Made by a program: the position numbers and the translations under genes. A DNA stretch of 64,000 bases from contig NC_071345.1 in assembly GCF_027744825.2 (NCBI RefSeq), forward strand, positions 14,323,501-14,387,500, read 5' to 3'. This document shows positions 1 to 17,605 of the stretch, piece by piece. Under the pieces are notes generated by a model, which ran no database searches, was not told the origin of the DNA, and saw nothing but the letters and a program-made list of their open reading frames with translations. The DNA is from Synchiropus splendidus (Eukaryota; Chordata; Actinopteri; Syngnathiformes; Callionymidae). Every line of letters starts with the position of its first letter. Within the stretch, counting starts at the first letter, position 1.

Positions 1-1385
1 GCCCATTGAAGTAATAGAACTGATCAGTTACACTTGGTTTCATTTGTGTTCAATAACCATATTTAATCTACTTACACGTAAACAAACCAAAACCTTGTGA
101 AATGACATCAAACCACGTGATCATTGTGAAGATTTATTTGTCATCGAAAAGTCCAACCAGCAGCAGAATCAGGTGAAAGTAATATTTATCAAATTTACTA
201 GAAAAGATTTTTTTTTTAAATACACTTGAAAATTAATAAAATTGTACATCACTAATACATTTCGGAATAAAATTAATATAGTAAAACTGTAAAAAAATAA
301 AATAATATATTTTTCTTTCAAAATAAACTCTAAATAAGATATAAGTGAAGTGTAAAAGAAAGAAATTGCCAAAAAAATTCCGAATTAATTTTAAAAACTC
401 CTTTGACAGTTTTTACTCTTGTGAAGGAGGCATCACTTTCTTAATCATTTTTTCTTTTCAAAACTTCTCCATACTTAGTAACTATCACAAATTTGCAGCT
501 GTCAAGTCAATATAATGACAGACTACTGCCACCATATGTGGCCAATGTATTAAAGTTGAGCGAGGCTATGGTTGAGAATCACTGCTTTAGATCACTGTCC
601 ACAGAGTGACATCACTATATACACAATGGAACGAACAGCAACGAGAGCCACTATTTGAAGTAAACTATTGGAGCTGGTTGATGTTTAAAAGCTGATTTCC
701 CTTAAAGTCCCTTGTGGTTGGTTAAAATGTGCGTACGCACTGAGCCAATAGGGGCGGCGGAGTTCCGCAAAGGAGAGAGAGAAATGAGAGAGAGAGAATA
801 GTTGCAGCGCAGGTTTCAGACTACAATACACAGAGAGTACACACTAGTCAGGTGAGGAAATTAACAGTGTAGTCAGTGAAAGAAACCTGTTCCTTCTTCA
901 TTTTAGCCTGATCCACAGAGGCTCACTGTTACATGATGAGCGGTCACAGAATACGGCGGCTTCAAAATTAAGTCTCACAACAGATGGATTCAGGAGCCTT
1001 ATCAGTCATCTTGAGAAAGGATAGATATTTGTAAACCTTGCTTGAAATTCTTTGATATCCAGCACCCTCAATGGTGTGATGTGACTTCAATGACTGAATG
1101 TATTGGAAGATTCTTGTTCCATTCCTCAATGTGAATTATTTAAATTGTAAAATATTGTTTAAGATTTTTTTAAACGCTATTATAAACTATTACAGCAGTC
1201 ACCACAGTTGACAGCAACAGATCGCTCACAGTGGTACAGGTCACCGCTCAAGGAGTGTGTTTGCTCAGACACATAAAAAATTAGAGGGAACATTGGTCAC
1301 GCGGTATAAAACAATAAATGTTAGTCAAAGTGCACTGCGTTTATGTTCTGAAAATACCGGAAAAGTGAACTGAATTTCGACTTAC
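1..1385. other. arhgef1 intron, AT-rich, with probable decayed repeats
   Basis: No exon of arhgef1 could be identified here on the minus strand. The stretch is AT-rich up to about 480. Two parts resemble interspersed repeat sequence: about 700-960, with a GA-rich run, and about 1200-1310, ending in a TTAGAGGGAACATTGGTCAC-like segment. I could not define termini or target duplications. Confidence 0.5.
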
Positions 1386-5511
<4,126 letters not shown>

Positions 5512-8500
5512 CTGTCAATAAAGTGGTTTGTGTTACAGCAGTTCATCGCTACTAATGTCACAAAAAGAGTCAAGTTTAGGTGTGGTATTAAAATAATAAC
5601 AACAAAAAAATATATACAAATAAATCACAATTAAAAAAGGTTCAGAACATTTATGACTTACCTGGAGAAAATGTAAAACCTTCATTTTTTCAAATCAACT
5701 AATTGTCCATGAAAGTCTCTTGGGAGCGTTAATTCACAAAACTTGACTTAACATTTTAACAACAAACCCAGGCATTTTCTTTGAGTTATTGTTGATCAAA
5801 AATAGTTATATATACACTCAGATATTAGCTCTCATCTGACTCCGTGAACAATCAAAGTGACTTACAAGTGACATGTGGTCACTTCCAGTTTTCCACCAAT
5901 TCTCTGCGTCAAGCCTCAAGACTGACCAGAAAACAGTGTCACTGCTAACACAACAACGACAAATGCAGTTTCATCTTGTTTAGAGAGTGTGAGGTGTGTG
6001 TTTATTTCAAGGAGCCAGGCGAGAAAGCTGAGACATCAAGACGTCCCAAATATCTAAAACAATATTAGGTCCAGATGTTACACCCTAAAAAACAACTGTA
6101 ATGAACACTTAATAATGATAAACTGCCTTGTATATTTACATGAATGACACAGTGTCAATTCACATTTATCAAAAAGTTCATTCAGGTTCCATTCTGTGGG
6201 TTCAGGGCCAGTAAATCTATTTTAAAATACGCATTCATTGATCAATTTGAAATGTACTGCTCTTCATTTAAATCCATCCCCTAAAGTCCTGGTCCTACCA
6301 TAGGTCACTTCTTTCTTCTGAGCTGCTCACAATAGCTTATGTCATGTCCTCACACTGCTACGACCCTGTCGTCCTAAAATAACTGTGCAGCAGCTAATGG
6401 CTCGCCGTGTTTGCCTTGTTTATCAGGCTGTTTCATCGGGCTACAGGCTCATTAGCAGTGGGGGGATTCCGAGCAACACCGCGAATCCCTCAGGCACCTA
6501 TAGCACTGGGGGAATGGAAGGTGGCACACAGACAGGAAGTGGGTGTAATTTCCTTCGGAAACTATCAGAGCCATTTCCTGCATGACCTATCAGATGAAGA
6601 AAGAAGGCCAGACCGGAAGAGGGAGAAAGAGTTGAGCAAATACTGTTGCAAGAGTGAGAATGTAGGTACGACACTTCCTGACAAATCCACATCGACGTCT
6701 GTGATGAAATTGCCGCTGATGTAAAACACAATGCAACGCAGCAGCAGGGAACAATAGTCATTTAGAAGCGTCTTCAAAGGGTTGTACTTCAGACAAAAAC
6801 TAGAGGAAGTAGACTCAACAATTACTGTGACAACGTATAAAACAACAATCAAAATAGCCATACAACATTTTGAGTGAGCACACAAAACGTAAAGAAACGT
6901 CCTCCACTTAAAATTATTTAACACTTAAAAGTATTAACACAACATGGGAATTGAGCTTCATGAGTAACAAACACTCGAGCAAGACAAAGTTTAGCCGCAA
7001 AGCTTCTGCTTTTTGACTCCTGTTGTGCTCTTCCAGGAGGGCTGTGGTAAACATGTCTGAGCTGCAAGCACTGTCCTATATTATGAGGTCTTCCGACGAC
7101 ACAGAAAGTAAAAGCTAGGGGCCACGCTGAAAAGAGGAGGTGGGGAAGGAGAGCAGGAGAAATTAAAAGAGGCAACATATGGCAGCAGGAAATGAACCAG
7201 GCAGAAAAAAAGCAGTGGGGAAAAACACAGAAATGGAAAGAACGGCAACAGAAAATGTGGAAAGTTCAACTTTGTCTTTGGGAATAGTGTATTTAAAAGG
7301 CCGTAAGATTTTGGGCAAAAATATAGCACACACAAACAAGCACCACCCCCACAAGTGCAGACAAGACTAATTGCTTCTTGCGTTGAGCAAAAGGTTTCAG
7401 CTGCAGCTGGGAGAGTAGACAGCTCTCACACCTGAGTGAAAAGAGCCCCCGTCACTCTTGAGTGTGTTTCTCTTCAACAACAAACAGCTAAAAACAGGAC
7501 TAGCAAAGATGATCGTGTGGAGAAAACAGTGATGAATTAATTGTATTTTTGGTTTTTAAAGAGATACTGTACTCATAATTTTAATACAACAAATACTGAT
7601 GTCAAACTTTTTACTACTCATTTTCCAAGTATATCAACTACATCTACTACTAGTCCCATGACATACCACAACAGTTTGCGTGACAGGAGTCAAAGGTTTA
7701 ATTCAAATTTGTCTTCCTCATTAACATTGTCTGTTTCTGAAAATTTTAAGCGACTCTTGTTTGGCCCAAGACACGGGTTGTATTTTTGACTAGGCAAGCA
7801 TAATAACAATCAAACTCCCTTTGCAGATGCCATGTTTCTTTTGCATGTGAGAAACAAATGTACCATGTACCTGTGTTCTGGTAACTGCAAAATAAAAAAA
7901 GGATACTGGGTCAAAAAATGTCTTGAGTTATTTAAAACTTCAGATGGAAACATTTACTGGCAAGGTGAAGAAGAGAAGTTGAAGAATGCCGGCTTGCAGG
8001 GTTTGGCCTTGGTCTAAAGGAGCTCTTCTGATTTCATTTTGCTGTCTCATGGTTCCTTGTTTCTTGAATGGTATCTGAGTTTACTGCCCTAAAGTACCAT
8101 GAGAAAGCCACATTTAAATAGCGGCGTGAAGAGCACAGAGCTCTCTCAAATATCTCCTCCCGGTTCTGACAGAAGGCAAACAGCAGCACCATCAGGAAAG
8201 GGTTAGAAAGAGTCCGCTTTAAAAGCGACATAATCCTCAGTCCTAAATCTACATCTATTTTCCTTTCGCCTTCCTTCACTGGCAGCAAAAATAAAGCGGG
8301 CCCTTGTCTTTCAATACAGCCAGTGCATTCATGGCCAGCAGGCGAGGACCAATTACATAATTTAATGACCATTACGTAGCGGCTAAAATAAGATTAGGGC
8401 AGGGAAAACACTAGCCCAAGACCTTCCACTGCTTCAAAGGACCCTACATGTTCAAGCACACGAGTAAAACATCTGCTTGGAGCTTCAATTGAGAATAAAA

Positions 8501-11500
8501 ATGGGCTATTACTTCACGTCCTGGGTGAGCTTTGGCTTAAAGAAAAGCAAAAGAGGTTGCTTGCTTTGCAACTTAAACACGGGACTTTCAACACTTGGTG
8601 CTCCTCTCATGCCATTCTGTCTTCTCCAGCTGGACACAATCATCTTATCTGCACAGTTTGCTTTGAGCAAATTAATCTGATATCCACTCACTATATCTAT
8701 TCTTCTAAATCTAGACCATGAGCGACTTGAAATAGTCATGGGACTAAGAAGTAAAATTGTGGAGGCCAAACATCTTCCATTGTTGATATTATACTTGCAA
8801 TTGTTAACATATTGGCTTGTCAACAAAGACATTTAGAAAAAAGGAGAGGGAGACATGAACCATGAAATGCAAGAAGTCATAAACCGTTTTTTGATCAGGA
8901 AGACAAAGCCATGGAAGTAGGAAGACAAGGCAAGCATGTTTGGACTTTCAAACCATTCAAATCATCTCAGGTACGAACAAAACACAGTGAGAAGGAGAAA
9001 GAGGCTTTTATTGCAGCTATTTTTGGAACTTATTATCAGAAAGAAGAATTATCAAAAATAAAGACATTTCTCACTTCTAAGACGTCATGTATTGTTAAAA
9101 ATCTTACGTTACGTTTAGGAAGTGCTTGACTGTGCAGCATTTCTCCTGCATATAATTTCAACTTTAATTTATTAAAAGAATGCGCCACACAGGTCAGATT
9201 TTAGAATTCCTTGAAATTAACTTGATGGGGCCTAGAGTGCATGCTAGCCCTACATGATCTACAGTCTCAAACCTGGCGCTCACGTCTGAGCCTGAACAAG
9301 ACTGAGGTCACATGTGTGCAGCCACATTTATGTTTCAGGTCTATAAAACCGGCCCATTGCACATGGTTCAACAATTCAGGTTCATAATGCCCTCGCTGTC
9401 ATGAAACACCTCAATAGGTTTCTGAATTAAAATAGACAACTGCACTCTTTAACTTAATGGTTATTCCGATATCTTGCAACTTTTTTCCCATTCCAGCTGA
9501 ATAAGCACTGTTGGGACAGTCAACTCATGATGGTAAGATCCACGATTGCTTTCCTTTGGAATAAAGAACAATTCAGGGAAGAGGTGATGGAAGAGTTCTC
9601 TGTATTGCTGAAATGATCGAAAGCCTGTAAGTATCATTTCAGCTGAGTCAGGTGGAAAAAGTGTGAACAATACAAAGGGATTGCCAAACACCAGAATTAG
9701 TTCAAGTTAGTTATTTGTAGTGTGAGACCGGAGAGCAACAACACAGCTGAGAACATGCTTGTATCATTGCAATGGTATTGATCTGCAACATTAATACAAA
9801 AAAAATTACACTCTAAATCACCAACTATGGCTCATGAACTTTGAGTTTGACCACAAGTTAAAAACATACTCTGCATTAAGACCAATTATTTTGACTGGAT
9901 AAATTGCTTCAAGGCTATAATTTCACTGAGGACAATGACCCAAAAAATTCAAATTGATTTCACCCCACTGCATCCTCAAGTCAAGACTTAAATGATCCAA
10001 TCCCTTTCAAGTATCAATAAATACATTCTATTCTAAGCCTTTTTCAAAACACATGTGTATTGTTTTCATGAACAACTGTACATATTAGTCACATTTTCAA
10101 TTCAAAGTTCTCTTTTCCTTCTCATTTCTATCCAACCTCACCTCCCCTCACCCTCACTCCACCCCTCGTCCTCAATATAGAGGTCAGTGGTTTCATGGAA
10201 ACATTGGATAGGAAACGGCCAATCGACTGGCACAGATTGGCAGTTCACACTCAACCTCCAGCTTGGCCTAACTGCCTCCATATGTGTGCGTGCGTGCGTA
10301 CAAACAGAGGCCAGTTTGCTGATTACCATTTTGAGGCAAGACTTTCAGCACAATTCTTCTTTTACAAGACGGTTGTATTGGATTGTGGGTCTGGAATTCA
10401 ATTCATGTGTGATTCCATACCGCTTGGTGCTGTTGGTGAATTGTACCAGCAGCGAATCAAAACAACATGCTGAGAATGTTGCCAAAGGAAAAATAAAGAA
10501 AAAAACCTAAGCTCAGTATACAATGTACCATCATATACGACAGTCATGTATGTATCTCTGTTGCTACGGTGATAAACATCAATAATACAGGCCATGTTTG
10601 AACCTTCACACATGATTAACTACACAGCTGATGAGCTTTATGACGTTGACAATAGGGTTGATGTTATTTAAAAAAAATCACTGTAATTAATTTCGATTCT
10701 ATCTTTGCTATATAACTGATTAAATCTATTCATTGTTAGATGGTAGAGGTTTCTGTTTTGATGGTTCAACATCAATTGTTACATGCTGCGAGGAAAAATA
10801 GAGTTCGTTTGTCAAGAGCTCTGCAAACACGCTCATTCAGGTGGTTGACCTTTGACCTCAGTTCACCCCCCCTCCCCCTGTCCAAGAATAAACATCATCG
10901 ACCAAATGTGGCCTCGCTTTTTTTTTGACCCGTCAAGTGAAAGAGCTCATTCTTCAGCTTTCTAGTAGCTCCAGAGACCCGAAGATGTAACTCTTTCCAT
11001 TTTAGACTTTCTTTCAAAGTCAGGGAGCGAGCCGCTGCTGCCTCCCGCAAAATCCTCTTATGCTGCTATGCTAGAGCAGACACACACTCCATGATGGAGT
11101 CTTTGTGGAACACACTCACATGTGTCATACGCTGATCACATGACTGAAGGGCTTTGTCTGAAAAGAGCAGCAGTCCAGAGTGACAGCAGTGATCGACAGG
11201 CTGGTACAAGAAGGTCTTTATTTTTACCAGCGTAGGAAAACAGTTTGGAAGCGCTACACTACTTTTGTATAGTGGCTGAGAATCGAAAAAGTGGTTCGCC
11301 CTTCAAGCCTGACAGATTAGCAGCAATTACTCAAATGATATTACATCTGTAAAAAAGATTCATCTGGAAGGGGAAGGAATCACAGGGAGTGGAAAAATGT
11401 ACCAGGTCTCCAAGGCAAAAATAAACCTGATGATGTCATCTTAAACTGGCATTTCAGGCTTAATTTGGGGCATAGTGGGGCTGGAACAAAGCTGTATGCT

Positions 11501-12300
11501 GTTTTCATTTAGAAGATTTCCGTCTATGCGGACAGCGTTGTAAGACAACGATTAAAAAGAACAAAACTAAACATTTACACACAAGGAAGGCTGTTGTACA
11601 GCTCTGGATTTTCAAGCAGTTTCAAATTCGTAGTTTTCAAGTAGTCAGGGTTTCCGCTACATTAAAAAGATGGTGGAAGTGAAAGCCGCCATACCCTCAG
11701 GAAAATGACCTCTTAAAAGGTGAAATCTCAGGTGATCTAATGTATCAAAACCAAGGGAAAACATGATTGTAGTGGTTGTTGGCATGTTTTAATGGAAAAA
11801 ATCCCAGAAGCAACATTATAATGGCTGATGTCCATTGCTCATGGAACTCAGGTTGCGCATTCTGGACAGACATATAAGAAGACTGACCATCTGCACCAGC
11901 TGCAGATAGCTTCACATGATTGAAATCTAGTGGGGGTTTTTTGTTACAGATTTAGTAAATGTCTAAACGTTCTCCTCTCTCTGCTTTATTGCTTCTCTCA
12001 TTCTCTTTTTGTATGTTTACTTGCTTTTTCAGATGGAAAAACAATAGTTTTCATAGCCTTTTCAAACAGAAACAATAAATATTGTACTATTAATCCAGAA
12101 CATGATTGCCTTACATGTTCCTGCTGAGACAAAAACCCATTTCCCAATTTTCAACATACTGGATGCTAGCCTAGTAAACTTTCCAGGGTGTCCTTAAACC
12201 CTTTTAGCCAGAATTTCCTTAAAAAAATCTCCTTTAGAGAACTTTGGGTCATATGTTATTTTATGTTTCTGCCATAAATTCACAAAGTAACCGGAAGAAA
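5512..12300. other. arhgef1 5' intron, left part, no gene recognised
   Basis: This is intronic sequence between the putative untranslated first exon and the start-codon exon. I looked for splice-bounded coding exons on both strands and found none that resemble a known protein. All reading frames are short and lack homology that I recognise. Confidence 0.5.
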
Positions 12301-12302
12301 TA

Positions 12303-12690
12303 TTTGAGATTTATTCTGAGGTTTTGTGTGGAGATATATCTCCTAATCCTGGAACAGCCACTTTAGGTAGCTCACAACAAATGGAAGATTTAAATAATTA
12401 TGAAAGAATGGCAATTTCATATGGCATGGTTCTTGCAAAAAAGACTATTCTGCAGTACTGGAATAAAGAAGTTCCACCTGGATTTAATGTACGGCTAATA
12501 GAATTTTCAAACACGATTTACATGGAGAATATTCGCTATGCTTTAACAGGTAGAACTGAAAGTTAAATCGGCTTTGGCAGCCATTTTTAATGTATATTAC
12601 ATCGCAATGACGACTCTAGACACCTCTGACTGTAATGTTCTTTCTCTAATATAATGTACGAATGCTGGAGAGGATCATGTTTTATTAAAT
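12303..12690 (+). mobile_element. LINE retrotransposon remnant (internally deleted)
   Basis: The plus strand reads FEIYSEVLCGDISPNPGTA, resembling the GDI-x-PNPG motif near the start of the coding region of several fish LINEs. Within the same frame comes ERMAISYGMVLAKKTILQYW and later YMENIRYALTGRTES, which look like the C-terminal end of a LINE reverse-transcriptase protein, with a stop at 12566. The reverse-transcriptase core is missing between them, so this is a dead, deleted copy. Sequence to about 12690 may be its 3' untranslated tail. Family assignment is uncertain (L1/Tx1-like by general appearance). Confidence 0.6.
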
Positions 12691-15600
12691 GCTTTTCTTT
12701 TTTTTCATTTCTTTGGGGGAGTTTGGTGGGATATGTATGTTCTGTTTTGCATTTTAGAAAACTGGAAAATAAAATACTACAAAAAAAGTCTCCTTCCATG
12801 TTTTCCTCAGCAACTTTAGAATTTGGTTGCTACAAGAGCGGCCATGCTTTCTTTTTTTTCTGATTGAACCTCACAATGGTAATCTCATATCGCAAGAGAC
12901 TGTGAGATCCTTTTTGGTGGAATGAAAAGGTGCAACTACAAATAATATTTAAAAAAAAAACAAAAAAAACCTGTTTAGGTATTTCAGAATCATCTGTTGT
13001 TGAACTGGGGCGGGGGGAAATGTGCGGTGGGGGACGCATGACACCATCGTTGAATGATCAGAAGCCTATACTAAAGGGGCAAGAAATCGACATTGTTGGC
13101 GTAGAACAGTGTGCTCAATTCCCAGATGAAAACAATACAAAAACAAGGACATTTGGAACCAGGGGGTCTCAAAACGGTCCTCAAAGGGCTACAGGTGTAT
13201 GAAAACCGTAATCAATTGGTTGCCAGTGTGGTGCTGCTTGTTTCAGCTGGCACCTGATTGGTTATACTGTGTGTGCTTCTTTGGTAGGAACAAAAACCTG
13301 CACGCACTGGGCTCTTTTTCTGGATCAGTTTCAGAGTGAAACAGAGCTACCGTCGTGTCTCACATGAATACACCAAAAATACTAACAAAATACATATATA
13401 CGGTAGTAAAAACTTTTAAAAATAATTCTAAGACAAAACTAAAACATGGTGGCGCATCACTAAATGTTTTTAATGTGTCCTGCAATGTTTAAAATGCAGG
13501 AAATAGTGTTCCAGGGGAGAGTGTACCCAGATGGCTCATACCTCTAGACAAAAAGGTGTTAAATGCTAAAAAAATAATCCAAGCTCATCACCTCATCTGG
13601 GACAAAAAAATACAAATTGATTTCATCAGAGTTCATCTCAAAAACTTGAGTAATGACCCATGAAGTCACGACCTCCAATGTCAGTGCGATAAACAGTGAG
13701 CGTTGTTTTCGTGCTAAACATGTTTTCCCACAAGCAGCGGTTATAAATGGCGAAAAATGAATCACAAAATGTCAAGAGGAGGAAAAAACGATTTCTTGTT
13801 AAAACACTGTCAGTTATCAAGCGTTCAGCGAGCATTATTTCTGTTTTGAATGTTGGCCCCTCGTGTAATTCGATTCGACAGCCCCACTCTATAAGCAACA
13901 TGTTTTTAATTCACACTCATTCTTTGCCTGGACTTTTACACAATACTCCCATTCAGAGCTGAAGCGTGAATATCATGGCTCCAATTATCGTCCTGGGTGC
14001 AAAGCGGCACAAACAGCTCTCCCTCACACACGCTTCTGCATCTTCACCTTGTTTCACCCACTGAGCTCATCCAGGAGGAATCACCGTTTCCCTGCTGACC
14101 AACAAAGTGAACACAGAGGAGAAGAAGAGCACCCGACTGGTTCTGTCTCTCATTATCTCCTGGCCGAGCGCTGCGATCCTCAGCCAGAGAAGAATACCGG
14201 TGTATCCTTTGAAGACTGAGGATGGTGATGGTAAATTATTAGCTGGGCTGCTGCACAGATCCAAGCCTCCAGGACCGCCCCCAGGGAGGGTGCCAGTACC
14301 TGTCTGTCCAGTTGTTGGACATTGAAGAGAGGTCAGTAGCTACACCTGAGATAGCTGTCGCCAGGCACTTTGTCTATCAGAATGATGAAATCTTAAAGCA
14401 AATATACATTGCAGGTTAATGTTTGTACTCCTTTATTTACTTTTTTTTTCATTTTTTTCTTAATAAAGATGGACTAACATGGTTATTCTTTGCAAGAAAT
14501 GCTGCCTTAATTTTACATGTTGAACATAAAACAACTATATTCAGTCAGGAAACAGCAAAGTAAAACTATTGTTTTGATGTGTAAGTTTTGTGAAACTTGG
14601 CGGGATAAAACTTAATAGGCATTTTTTCGCAGAGAGAATCTTAAGGGAATCGTAAACCCCTTTTTACACACTGTTGATAAACAAGGGAACCTAAAGGGGC
14701 AGCGTTTAAACAGTCAACATTCCTGAGAAAGGAAGAGAGGGAAGCCTCTGGGCTGCAGACAAGCCCGCACTTGTAAACCAGAGAACGATGACAAGTGCTT
14801 CTTTAGTCAAGCACAGCGGAACAGGAAGTGTCAGCGCCTGCCTCAAACTAGCCTTCCACTGTGCATAAAGCTGCTTTAAAAGTAGCTTACAATGAAGTGA
14901 GCATGCTCTACGACCATCCCTGTGAGACTGCTTTAGTTCAGTAACCATTCCTTACTGAAAATATGGTGACTTCCTGAGAAGCCAATTCAAGAGGCTTCTC
15001 ATCTCGCTCCGTCATTCAAAAGAGAGATGACGGAACTGCGGATGTGTCATGAGGGTTTCACATTAGTCAACACGCTGCATAAACAGCGTGCTCCGTTTCA
15101 CAAGGCAAACTCATCATTGCTAATCGATGACGTGCAGACACTCATTATTGATCCCTGTCTGCAGCGAGCGACCCGTCCTCTCAAATGATGACGTGCAAAA
15201 TATATCCAACTGTCTGACACCAAAGTAGAGAGGAAATCTCTCCAGAGGGTCGAGGGTCTTGTGTCAGCCTCAGCATGATCAACTGCTCTACTTTTCTCAA
15301 GTTCCCAACCAACAACAAGCAAACGTTAAGCTTCCTTTACTCCACCTGTAGGTGAATCATGATGAGGCAGAAATTCAGATTAGAAACTCAGATACATAAA
15401 CACACACAGACCCTCGAGAACAGCCCTCGATTTCTCTATGTTTTCTTGGGCTATTGCATAGCAACACTTTAGAATGGTTGTTATCAGAATGACTTGGGAG
15501 GGTGAGGGAAGTGTCGGCATTACTCCATCAATATTCTTCACCAATTCAGGGAGTCAAAGTGGGAAAACAGATGAGTAAGATCTGTGCAGTCAGGAGCGAT

Positions 15601-16029
15601 TATACATAAAGAAAAAGCTTAGACAGGTACAAAGGCTCGAGTTTAAAACAGTTGATCGGCCAGTTACATCCAAGGCAGGAGGCATTTCGCCCACAAGTCG
15701 CAAAGTAAACTAACAGCAACCCGTAAGTATGTTGAAATAAAGTTTTTTATTTTCGATTAAACATATATTTCGGAGGACTACTTTCTAATGAAGCAAGATC
15801 TGGAACTGCTTAATAGAGCTATAACGAGCGGATTTATACCCTGAAAGGGGGTGATGTGCTGCGGCGGCGAGCTCAGCGCAACATTCCTGTCTGGAGTCGG
15901 CTACACGGAAAAATAACGATAAACCCGTTTTCTGTTCAGCACAAAGCAGGCAATGAGCACGAAACAAGTCATAGACACGATGTCCATAAGCGCTCTTCAT
16001 ACACATTTAAGTTCGAGGCATGTACTCAC
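12691..16029. other. arhgef1 5' intron, right part
   Basis: Apart from the repeat at 13161-13315, I see no gene in this stretch. Reading frames are short and unlike any family I recognise. The likely first exon of arhgef1 begins at its right end. Confidence 0.45.
13161..13315. repeat. palindromic fish DNA-repeat remnant
   Basis: The segment starts with a GGTCTCAAAACGGTCCTC phrase and ends with AACAAAAACCTGCACGCACT. Both resemble the two ends of a very common teleost repeat, recalled as the CTCAAA...GGTCCTCGAGGGC and CAGGTTTTTGTTCC families. An internal imperfect inverted pair is centred near 13230 (ATTGGTTGCCAG against CTGGCACCTGATTGG). No target duplication was found. Confidence 0.45.
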
Positions 16030-16130
16030 CCGTGAAGAGAGCGAAAACAGGCAGTCTGACAGGTTTCCTGTTCGAAAGTTGCCGTGTGTCAGTGCAGAGG
16101 AGAAAAAAAAAACATTGTATGCGGAAGTAC
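16030..16130 (-). promoter_or_regulatory. arhgef1: candidate non-coding first exon and promoter of arhgef1
   Basis: On the minus strand a strong donor (CACGG followed by gtgagtac) ends a possible exon at 16030. Just above it, at about 16121-16130, lies an ETS/GABP-type ACTTCCGC motif, common in TATA-less promoters. The first coding exon at 5511 has an acceptor upstream of its ATG, so at least one upstream untranslated exon must exist. This is the best-looking candidate before the cytokine receptor gene begins. The transcription start itself cannot be placed from sequence alone. Confidence 0.4.
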
Positions 16131-17331
16131 ACAAAATGATTAGCGGAGCTGAAACATGTAAGTTCCGTTATGTTAATCATACATTGTTACACATTCGTGA
16201 AACTCATTTAAAATGTGATATATATTTGAGCATTGACTTTATATTCGAGTATAGCTTTTTTGACCAGAACGTTGTCAGACGGAGGTGTTACATAATAAAG
16301 CGTCCCCCTCCAACCCTCTCCATCGTTTTCTGCTTCAACATAGCTCGCAAGGCAATACACAAATATATTACAACAATATGTTTATGTATTAAAAAAATAA
16401 ATAAAAGAATAAAGCAGACTTAAGTTTTCAAACTAACAAAGTTTGGCAAATGTCTGTGCGTCAAGTTTAATATGAGGGCCGAGATATCATAAGGTCCATG
16501 TCAATGTGGATTGTTTTTTCCTCAACCGCTAACGTCATTTAATATTCATTTAATGTTATACCGCTGTAGTACGGTAAAGTCCTCTCTACTGAATCCTTTC
16601 TCTGGGTTGCACTGCCCTCATGTGGTTTACCTCAGGGGCAAGTGGACTCGACATCTGCACCTCGAGCTGCTCCTGTCTTCCTCCTCTCAGGTTCATAGTG
16701 CTCTCCACTTTCCTTTATTTCCAACTACGTCGCAATGATCCAACTATGTCGCCATAAACTGTTAAAAATGACAGAATTTAAGTCGCACTAAATAATGAGA
16801 AAGGAAAAAAAGGTGACCTTAGGAGAAAACAACTGTTTTTAAGTAAACAAAAAATACAAATAAATCTGAACAACAAAGAAAAAGCCTAATGCGCTCACCC
16901 CTGAAGAATGGTGAGCGGCAATACATGTCTTTACAATCTAACCTCTTTAACATTGTGTACAGAGGCCACAAGGGGCCACACATTTGACACAATAATTCAC
17001 CAGCATAAGCAACATGGTGTGGTGCCATGAGGGTGTGCTTCTAACTGTTGAATTTTGCATTTAATTTCCAATTTTGTGTATGAGAGACTTATCCATGAGA
17101 GAAAATTCAATTCCCTCTGTCCCCATCCTTCCTATAAATGTGCCCATAACCTTTCCTTTATAAATGTTGCGCCATTTGAAAATGAATTAAAAGCTTGTTT
17201 TTGATAGTACCATTTCCGTGAGTCGATATTTAAAGAGCAGCAAGCACTCACAGCACAAAAGTGACATTCGTTAAAAACAAAATACTAGAAAAACCACCAC
17301 ATTAAAAAGACACATTGTAAAAAGACATTGA
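16131..17331. other. intergenic gap between arhgef1 and the cytokine receptor gene
   Basis: About 1.2 kb separates the likely 5' end of arhgef1 from the 3' end of the next gene on the same strand. It is AT-rich with no recognisable coding sequence. The long frame on the plus strand from about 15953 to 16423 crosses the arhgef1 promoter region and looks like chance. Confidence 0.5.
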
Positions 17332-17337
17332 TTTATT
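17332..17337 (-). terminator. polyadenylation signal of the cytokine receptor gene
   Basis: The minus strand reads AATAAA here, about 180 bases downstream of the TGA at 17521-17519. It is the first canonical hexamer after the stop and gives a plausible short 3' untranslated region. Confidence 0.6.
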
Positions 17338-17518
17338 TTAATTTCACACAAACTTGATAGACACAAAAAAATAGTGTGATTATACTATTTAATAATGATC
17401 ATTTTGTGAAGGGCGGGCAGCAATGATGGCCATCATATCACCAGCCACCGAGTTTTTTTTCCAGTCATCGCACACTGGCATGAGTCCAAACGGATCCAAA
17501 ACTCTCTCCTGTCGGACC

Positions 17519-17605
17519 TCAGATTGATCCAATGGTGGAAATGTTGTCATAGTGCTCTTCCACTGATGTGTTGGGCTTCACAGAGACAGCTAGAGGCTCC
17601 AGCGT
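17519..17605 (-). CDS. cytokine receptor exon 7 (cytoplasmic tail and stop)
   Basis: The exon encodes TLEPLAVSVKPNTSVEEHYD followed by NISTIGSI and TGA at 17521-17519. The acceptor is cttgcag, in phase 0. The tail is very short, with only one tyrosine in this exon (Y268), fitting an accessory rather than ligand-specific STAT-docking chain. Confidence 0.8.
   Translation of the reverse strand, partial: TLEPLAVSVKPNTSVEEHYDNISTIGSI

Noticed and set aside
15953..16423. 156-codon plus-strand frame, among the longest in the window
   Set aside because: It crosses the probable arhgef1 first exon on the opposite strand, has no recognisable motifs and becomes AT-rich low complexity at its end.
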